Positions 7,201 through 12,072 of a DNA stretch of 12,072 nucleotides are shown here, piece after piece. The DNA is from Betaproteobacteria bacterium (GTDB lineage: Bacteria; Pseudomonadota; Gammaproteobacteria; Burkholderiales; SG8-39), in contig SHXL01000075.1 in assembly GCA_009693345.1 (NCBI GenBank), positions 1 through 12,072 of the forward strand, in the 5' to 3' direction. Under the pieces are notes generated by a model, which worked only from the letters and a program-made list of their open reading frames with translations, had not been told where the DNA came from and did no database searches. Within the stretch, counting starts at the first letter, position 1. Every line of letters begins with the position of its first letter. Made by a program: the position numbers and the translations under genes.

Positions 7201-8616
7201 CTACGAGCTGTAATACATATCGAATTCCACCGGATGAGTGGTCATGCGGAAGCGTGTCACCTCGTCCAATTTCAGGGCGATATAGGACTCGAGGAAATCC
7301 TCGTCGAACACCCCGCCCTTGGTCAGGAACGCGTGATCCTTCTTCAGATGGTCGAGGGCCTCTTCCAGCGAAGCGCAGACCTGCGGCACCTTGGCGTGCT
7401 CTTCCGGGGGCAAGTGATACATGTCCTTGTCGATCGGATCCCCGGGATGGATCTTGTTCTGCACGCCGTCCAGGCCCGCCATCAGCATCGCGGAGAATGC
7501 GAGATAGGCGTTGGCCGTCGGATCCGGGAAGCGCACTTCCACGCGCCGCGACTTCGGATTGGAGACGAACGGAATGCGGCAGGACGCCGACCGATTGCGC
7601 GCCGAGTAGGCGAGATTGATCGGCGCCTCGAAACCCGGCACCAGGCGCTTGTAGGAGTTCGTGCCCGGATTCGTGATCGCATTCAGCGCCTTGGCATGCT
7701 TGATGATGCCGCCGATATAGTGCAGCGCGAATTCCGACAGCCCCGCGTACAGGTTGCCCGAAAACAGATTGTTGCCGCCCTTCCAGACGGACTGGTGCAC
7801 GTGCATGCCGGAACCGTTATCACCGACGACGGGTTTCGGCATGAAGGTCGCCGTCTTGCCGTAGGACGCGGCCACGTTCCACACGGTGTACTTGAGGATC
7901 TGCATCCAGTCGGCGCGCTGCACCAGCGGCGCGAAGCGCGTCCCGATCTCGCACTGGCCCGCGGCAGCCACCTCGTGGTGATGTACTTCGACCTCCACAC
8001 CCTGCCGCTCGAGAGCGATGCACATCGCGTTGCGGATGTCCTGCAGCGTGTCGGCCGGCGGCACGGGGAAATAGGCACCCTTCACCGGCGCGCGGTGCGC
8101 CATGTTGCCCGACTCGTACTCGATTCCGGTGGACCACGGCGCCTCTTCGGACTTGATCTTCACGAAGCAACCGGACATGTTCACTTCCCAGGTGACGCCG
8201 TCGAAAATGAAGAACTCCGGTTCCGGCCCGAAATAGGCAACATCGCCGAGACCGGAAGACTTGAGATAGGTCTCCGCACGCTTCGCGATGCCGCGCGGGC
8301 AGCGGTTGTAGGGCTTGCCGTCGCCCGGCTCAACCACGTCGCAGCTGATATTGAGCACAGCTTCGTCCGTAAACGGATCCATGCGCGCGCTGCTGGCGTC
8401 CGGAAACAGCAGCATGTCGGACGCCTGAATGCCCTTCCAGCCGGCAATCGACGAGCCGTCGAAGGCGTGGCCGTCGGTGAATTTTTCCATGTTGAACTGC
8501 TTGGCGGGCACGGATACGTGCTGCTCCTTGCCGCGCGTGTCGGTGAAGCGGATGTCGACGAACTTCACCTCCTTGTCCTTGATCATCTTAAATACGTCAT
8601 CGGGCGTCATCGCCAT
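7201..8616 (-). CDS. glnA: Glutamine synthetase type I
   Basis: It makes glutamine from glutamate, ammonia and ATP and is the main ammonia-assimilating enzyme under low nitrogen. The 471 residues are typical for the dodecameric GSI-beta form. Landmarks are DGSSIAGW (53-60), the metal ligands in GPEPEFFIFD (130-139), HHHEVAAAGQCEIG (212-225), the active-site loop GDNGSGMHVHQSVW (265-278), KRLVPGFEAPINLAYSARNRS (split as KRLVPGFEAP and INLAYSARNRS, 323-343) and RVEVRFPD (358-365). The adenylylation motif DMYHLPPEE has Tyr 400, implying control by GlnE. The frame stays open 65 codons upstream, but ATG 8616 is chosen: AGGAGA lies six bases before it and the family N-terminus begins there. ATG 8610 is possible but too far from the ribosome site. 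Transcription is expected from the sigma-54/NtrC control region upstream. Confidence 0.98.
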   Translation of the reverse strand: MAMTPDDVFKMIKDKEVKFVDIRFTDTRGKEQHVSVPAKQFNMEKFTDGHAFDGSSIAGWKGIQASDMLLFPDASSARMDPFTDEAVLNISCDVVEPGDGKPYNRCPRGIAKRAETYLKSSGLGDVAYFGPEPEFFIFDGVTWEVNMSGCFVKIKSEEAPWSTGIEYESGNMAHRAPVKGAYFPVPPADTLQDIRNAMCIALERQGVEVEVHHHEVAAAGQCEIGTRFAPLVQRADWMQILKYTVWNVAASYGKTATFMPKPVVGDNGSGMHVHQSVWKGGNNLFSGNLYAGLSEFALHYIGGIIKHAKALNAITNPGTNSYKRLVPGFEAPINLAYSARNRSASCRIPFVSNPKSRRVEVRFPDPTANAYLAFSAMLMAGLDGVQNKIHPGDPIDKDMYHLPPEEHAKVPQVCASLEEALDHLKKDHAFLTKGGVFDEDFLESYIALKLDEVTRFRMTTHPVEFDMYYSS

Positions 8617-8622
8617 TGCAAA

Positions 8623-8628
8623 TCTCCT
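8623..8628 (-). promoter_or_regulatory. Ribosome binding site that sets the glnA start
   Basis: AGGAGA on the minus strand lies six bases before ATG 8616. It favours that start over the longer open frame reaching 8811, and over ATG 8610. Confidence 0.85.
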
Positions 8629-8680
8629 GAGCGGGAAAAGTAGGACGGGCTGAGCGCACCAGCCGGACCCGCCTTCCTGA

Positions 8681-8695
8681 GCAGAATCCGTGCCA
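8681..8695 (-). promoter_or_regulatory. Sigma-54 promoter of glnA
   Basis: The minus strand reads TGGCACGGATTCTGC. Against the consensus TGGCACG-N4-TTGC, the -24 element is perfect, the spacing is exact, and the -12 element differs only by C for the first T, keeping the essential GC. The predicted transcription start is about 8669, giving a leader of roughly 53 bases. Placement upstream of glnA with ntrB-ntrC alongside is what is expected for nitrogen-controlled expression. Confidence 0.9.
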
Positions 8696-8723
8696 AACAC
8701 CCTCACCGTGGCCAGCCCCTCCT

Positions 8724-8740
8724 CTGGCCAAGATGGTGCG
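8724..8740. promoter_or_regulatory. Possible weak second NtrC site
   Basis: A TGGTGCG half-site (8734-8740) has only CCA of the opposite half in register. Its centre is 34 bases, about three helical turns, from the centre of the strong site at 8758-8774. That resembles the paired-site spacing known at E. coli glnA. The left half is poor, so this is tentative. Confidence 0.35.
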
Positions 8741-8757
8741 ATTCTACCCGACGAAAT

Positions 8758-8774
8758 TGCACTATGATGGTGCG
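8758..8774. promoter_or_regulatory. NtrC enhancer site
   Basis: TGCACTATGATGGTGCG matches the dyad TGCACCA-N3-TGGTGCA at 12 of 14 defined positions. Its centre lies about 97 bases upstream of the predicted sigma-54 start of glnA, within the usual enhancer range. It also lies about 67 bases upstream of the predicted start of the divergent rhodanese transcript, so it could affect that gene too. Confidence 0.8.
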
Positions 8775-8795
8775 TCTTCGAACCGAAACGCACAC

Positions 8796-8826
8796 TTGCG
8801 GTGCGGGGCATGTGAGAACTTATAAT
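8796..8826 (+). promoter_or_regulatory. Putative promoter of the rhodanese gene
   Basis: A perfect -10 box TATAAT (8821-8826) has TTGCGG (8796-8801) upstream at a long 19-base spacing. The predicted start is about 8833, only four bases before the ATG at 8837, so the message would be nearly leaderless. The -35 match and spacing are weak; the -10 is strong. Confidence 0.5.
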
Positions 8827-8836
8827 TGGACCTCCT

Positions 8837-9274
8837 ATGGATCAGATCAGGAAAAAGGCTCGGGAGCGCGGCCAGAAACTTAAACTTTCCTACGCTGGCG
8901 CCCTGCTGCCGGCCGAGGCGCACGCCTTGATGCAGAAGGGCGCGAAGCTGGTCGATGTGCGTACGGACGCCGAACTGCACTTTGTCGGATCGGTACCGGG
9001 CAGCGAGGCGATCGAATGGAACACCTATCCCGAAGGGCAGCGCAACCCCGCTTTTCTTGAGCAGTTGGGGGAAGCCGCGCGAAAAGATGAAACCGTCATG
9101 TTTCTGTGCCGCTCGGGCGTGCGCTCGCATCACGCCGCCACCATGGCCAGCGAGGCCGGCTGGACGGATGCCTACAACATCCTGGAAGGTTTTGAAGGCG
9201 ACAAGGACGCGGCCGGCCATCGCAACGTGGCCGGCGGCTGGCGCAAGGCCGGCCTGCCCTGGGCGCAGAGCTAG
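8837..9274 (+). CDS. Rhodanese-like sulfurtransferase
   Basis: A single-domain rhodanese of 145 residues. After a basic N-terminus, YAGALLPAEAHALM (19-32) begins the domain, followed by LVDVRTDAEL (38-47). The active-site loop is CRSGVRS (91-97) with the persulfide-forming Cys 91. The typical end is YNILEGFEGDKDAAGHRN (113-130) and VAGGWRKAGLPW. Rhodaneses pass sulfane sulfur from thiosulfate or persulfides to acceptors, but the true donor and acceptor of this subfamily are not evident. There is no signal peptide, so it should be cytosolic. The only ribosome-site candidate is GGA at 8828-8830. The gene is divergent from glnA, and its stop codon touches that of the convergent uppP. Confidence 0.92.
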   Translation: MDQIRKKARERGQKLKLSYAGALLPAEAHALMQKGAKLVDVRTDAELHFVGSVPGSEAIEWNTYPEGQRNPAFLEQLGEAARKDETVMFLCRSGVRSHHAATMASEAGWTDAYNILEGFEGDKDAAGHRNVAGGWRKAGLPWAQS

Positions 9275-9282
9275 CTAGCTCT
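9267..9282. repeat. Palindrome containing two touching stop codons
   Basis: AGAGCTAGCTAGCTCT is a perfect 16-base palindrome. It holds the TAG of the rhodanese gene (9272-9274) and, directly next to it, the TAG of uppP on the other strand (9277-9275). RNA from either strand could form a 6-pair stem with a 4-base loop. There is no T-tract, so intrinsic termination is doubtful. Confidence 0.65.
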
Positions 9283-10066
9283 TCCAGTCCACCCAGCCGA
9301 CGTGCGCGGTGAGCAGCACTACCGCGCCGAAGGCGATCCGGTACCACGCAAACGGCCTGAAATCGTGCGTCGCGACGTAGCGGATCAGCCAGCGGATCAC
9401 GACGATCGCCGATACGAACGACACCGCGAGCCCGACCACGAACATGCCCAGATCGTCGGTCGAGAACAGCGCGCGATTCTTGAGCAGATCGTAAGCTCCC
9501 GCCGCGCATAGCGTCGGCACCGCGAGAAAGAACGAGAACTCCGTCGCCGCGGGCCGAGACATACCGAACAGCATCCCGCCGATGATGGTCGCGCCAGAGC
9601 GAGACGTCCCGGGAATCAGCGCGAAGCATTGCGCAATGCCGACCTTGAGCGCATCGAGCCAGGACATTGACTGGGTGCTTTTAATTCTGGGATTGAAAGA
9701 ACTTCTTTCTACCAAGAGAATTATGACTCCCCCGACGATGAACGCGAGCGCCACCGGCACCGCGTGGAACAGGTACGACTTGATGTATTTCGAAAACAGC
9801 AGGCCCAGCACCGCCGCGGGGATGAAGGCTACGATCAGATTGCGATAGAGCGCCGGATCGATTCGGAAGAAGCGCGCCCGATACTCCCAGACCACGGCGA
9901 ACATGGCGCCGGTCTGGATAGCGACGAAGAACACGCCGGCGCGCGCATCGTTGAATCCGAGCAAACTGCCCGCGACGATCAGGTGTCCGGTGCTGGAGAT
10001 CGGCAGGAACTCGGTGACGCCTTCGACGATGCCGAGGATCACTGCATGCAGCAAACTTGTATCCAT
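9275..10066 (-). CDS. uppP: Undecaprenyl-diphosphate phosphatase (UppP/BacA)
   Basis: An integral membrane phosphatase that converts undecaprenyl diphosphate to the monophosphate carrier used for peptidoglycan and other envelope polymers; overexpression of the family confers bacitracin resistance. The 263 residues match the usual length. The N-terminal motif EGVTEFLPISSTGHL (15-29) supplies the catalytic Glu and His residues, and PGTSRSGATI (152-161) supplies the phosphate-binding Arg 156. Several hydrophobic helices fill the rest (about 75-92, 103-119, 177-193, 206-226, 243-257). ATG 10066 is chosen because the family N-terminus begins there; the open frame extends to 10249 but would add 61 unrelated residues inside the hydrolase gene. 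It starts 5 bases after the hydrolase stop, so the two are probably cotranscribed. The cytoplasmic loop at about 116-133 is encoded by unusually AT-rich, rare codons. Confidence 0.97.
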   Translation of the reverse strand: MDTSLLHAVILGIVEGVTEFLPISSTGHLIVAGSLLGFNDARAGVFFVAIQTGAMFAVVWEYRARFFRIDPALYRNLIVAFIPAAVLGLLFSKYIKSYLFHAVPVALAFIVGGVIILLVERSSFNPRIKSTQSMSWLDALKVGIAQCFALIPGTSRSGATIIGGMLFGMSRPAATEFSFFLAVPTLCAAGAYDLLKNRALFSTDDLGMFVVGLAVSFVSAIVVIRWLIRYVATHDFRPFAWYRIAFGAVVLLTAHVGWVDWKS

Positions 10067-10071
10067 GCCGT

Positions 10072-10877
10072 CTAATTTACCTTCTGCGCCAGAAATTCGC
10101 GGATTGACGTCCAGAACATCGGATGGGCGTCGGTGCTGTTGTGGCCGGACTCCTGCAACAGGATCTTTCGCTTCTCGCCGCCCCACGCATCGAAAAGGCG
10201 CTCGCCATGGACCGGCGGAATCACCTCGTCGCGCTCGGCGACCAGACACAGCAGGGGTTGCTTCAATGCCGGCGCGAGCGCGATGGAATCGAAGCGGTGC
10301 TTGAGCAGCAGATCCACCGGCAGGTACCAGTAATGGCGCTTGGCCACCGCGGCCAGGCTGTCGTACGGTGTCACGAGGATCAGTCGCGCAACCGGCCGCT
10401 GCGCGGCGAGCGCCACCGCGATACCGCTCCCCAGGCTGCGCCCGAACGCGAACGTTCGCTTCGGTTCGGCACCCGGAAGCGTCATTGCGTAGTCAAACCA
10501 CTGCAGCGCATCGGACACCAGTACCGCTTCGCCGGGCGATCCCTCGCTCAGGCCGTAGCCGCGGTAGTTCACGATGAGCCACGAAGCGCCGGGTGCGTTG
10601 CCGACTTCTTCCAGCATCCAGGACGTCTCTTCGGCATTGCCGCCGAAGTAGAGGATGAGAGGCGCGATACCTGCAGCCTTTACATGCCAGGCGTGGAGCC
10701 TTACGCCATCGTTGCTCTGCAGGAACAGCTCCCGGACTGCCGGAAAACGCCTTCCGATCTCGACGCGGCGTGCTTCGGGCAGCGGTTGGCGGTAGAAAAT
10801 CAGCGCGTCCTGGGCAAGATAGACAACCAGCGGCAGGCCAACGGCCACCGCGATCAGGACTTTGAGGATCGACGCGA

Positions 10878-10881
<4 letters not shown>
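10072..10881 (-). CDS. Membrane-anchored alpha/beta hydrolase
   Basis: A hydrolase of the BEM46/ABHD13-like group (serine esterase fold), substrate unknown. Numbering from the CTG at 10881, an N-terminal hydrophobic anchor spans about 1-24, then DALIFYRQP. YFGGNAE (78-84) forms the oxyanion region and NYRGYGLSEG (105-114) is typical. The nucleophile is Ser 149 in GRSLG, the acid Asp 218 in ERDEVIP, and the base His 247 in SGHN, so the triad is complete. The start is uncertain. The frame is open to a GTG at 11001, which would overlap thiC by about 124 bases. A CTG at 10881 overlaps the thiC stop as CTGA and gives a full-length anchor. A GTG at 10848 would shorten the anchor. There is no ATG in the plausible range. 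It lies between thiC and uppP in a tight unit. Confidence 0.85.

Positions 10882-12072
<1,191 letters not shown>

Noticed and set aside
7195..8643. Open frame of 482 codons antisense to glutamine synthetase
   Set aside because: Same codon-phase artefact: no motifs, and fully covered by glnA.
8617..8811. N-terminal extension of glnA to 8811
   Set aside because: It would run through the sigma-54 promoter and the NtrC site, while a strong ribosome site sits six bases before ATG 8616.
10067..10249. N-terminal extension of uppP to 10249
   Set aside because: The extra residues are Arg-rich, lie inside the hydrolase gene and do not belong to the family; the conserved N-terminus starts at ATG 10066.

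Overview
The window is a GC-rich stretch of an ordinary proteobacterial chromosome. I would place it in the Betaproteobacteria from the protein sequences and from the order glnA, small DUF4124-like gene, ntrB, ntrC; this is recognition from memory, not a search. It holds ten protein genes (two cut by the window edges) plus one doubtful short upstream ORF. I see no rRNA, tRNA, insertion sequence, prophage, CRISPR array or origin. No stretch longer than about 220 bases lacks a gene.

Layout from left to right. The 3' part of an exodeoxyribonuclease III gene (+) converges on a small one-helix membrane protein gene (-). Malate synthase A, the anabolic half of the glyoxylate shunt, follows on the minus strand. 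Divergent from it is a ketopantoate-reductase-like oxidoreductase (+) with a structured leader. A short element with two hairpins, of the dispersed repeat type, separates this gene from the convergent ntrC.

The centre, about 4.1 to 8.8 kb, is a nitrogen-control block on the minus strand: glnA (glutamine synthetase), a strong intrinsic terminator, a small secreted DUF4124-like coiled-coil protein, then ntrB and ntrC with a 4-base overlap. Upstream of glnA lie a near-consensus sigma-54 promoter and a good NtrC-type enhancer palindrome about 97 bases before the predicted transcription start. The loop can therefore be read in the DNA: NtrB phosphorylates NtrC, NtrC-P acts at the enhancer with sigma-54 RNA polymerase, and glnA is made under nitrogen limitation.

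A rhodanese gene (+) diverges from glnA and appears to have an almost leaderless transcript. It converges on uppP (undecaprenyl-diphosphate phosphatase), with the two stop codons touching. uppP lies at the end of a probable minus-strand unit thiC, alpha/beta hydrolase, uppP with very tight spacing; thiC runs off the right edge.

I found no undescribed multi-gene system. The items most worth a second look are small: two mutually exclusive hairpins before the reductase gene, one of which covers its ribosome site; a short upstream ORF with a GTGA overlap before the small membrane protein; palindromes at all three convergent gene junctions; two promoters placed so close to ATG that the messages would be nearly leaderless; and a patch of rare codons inside uppP.
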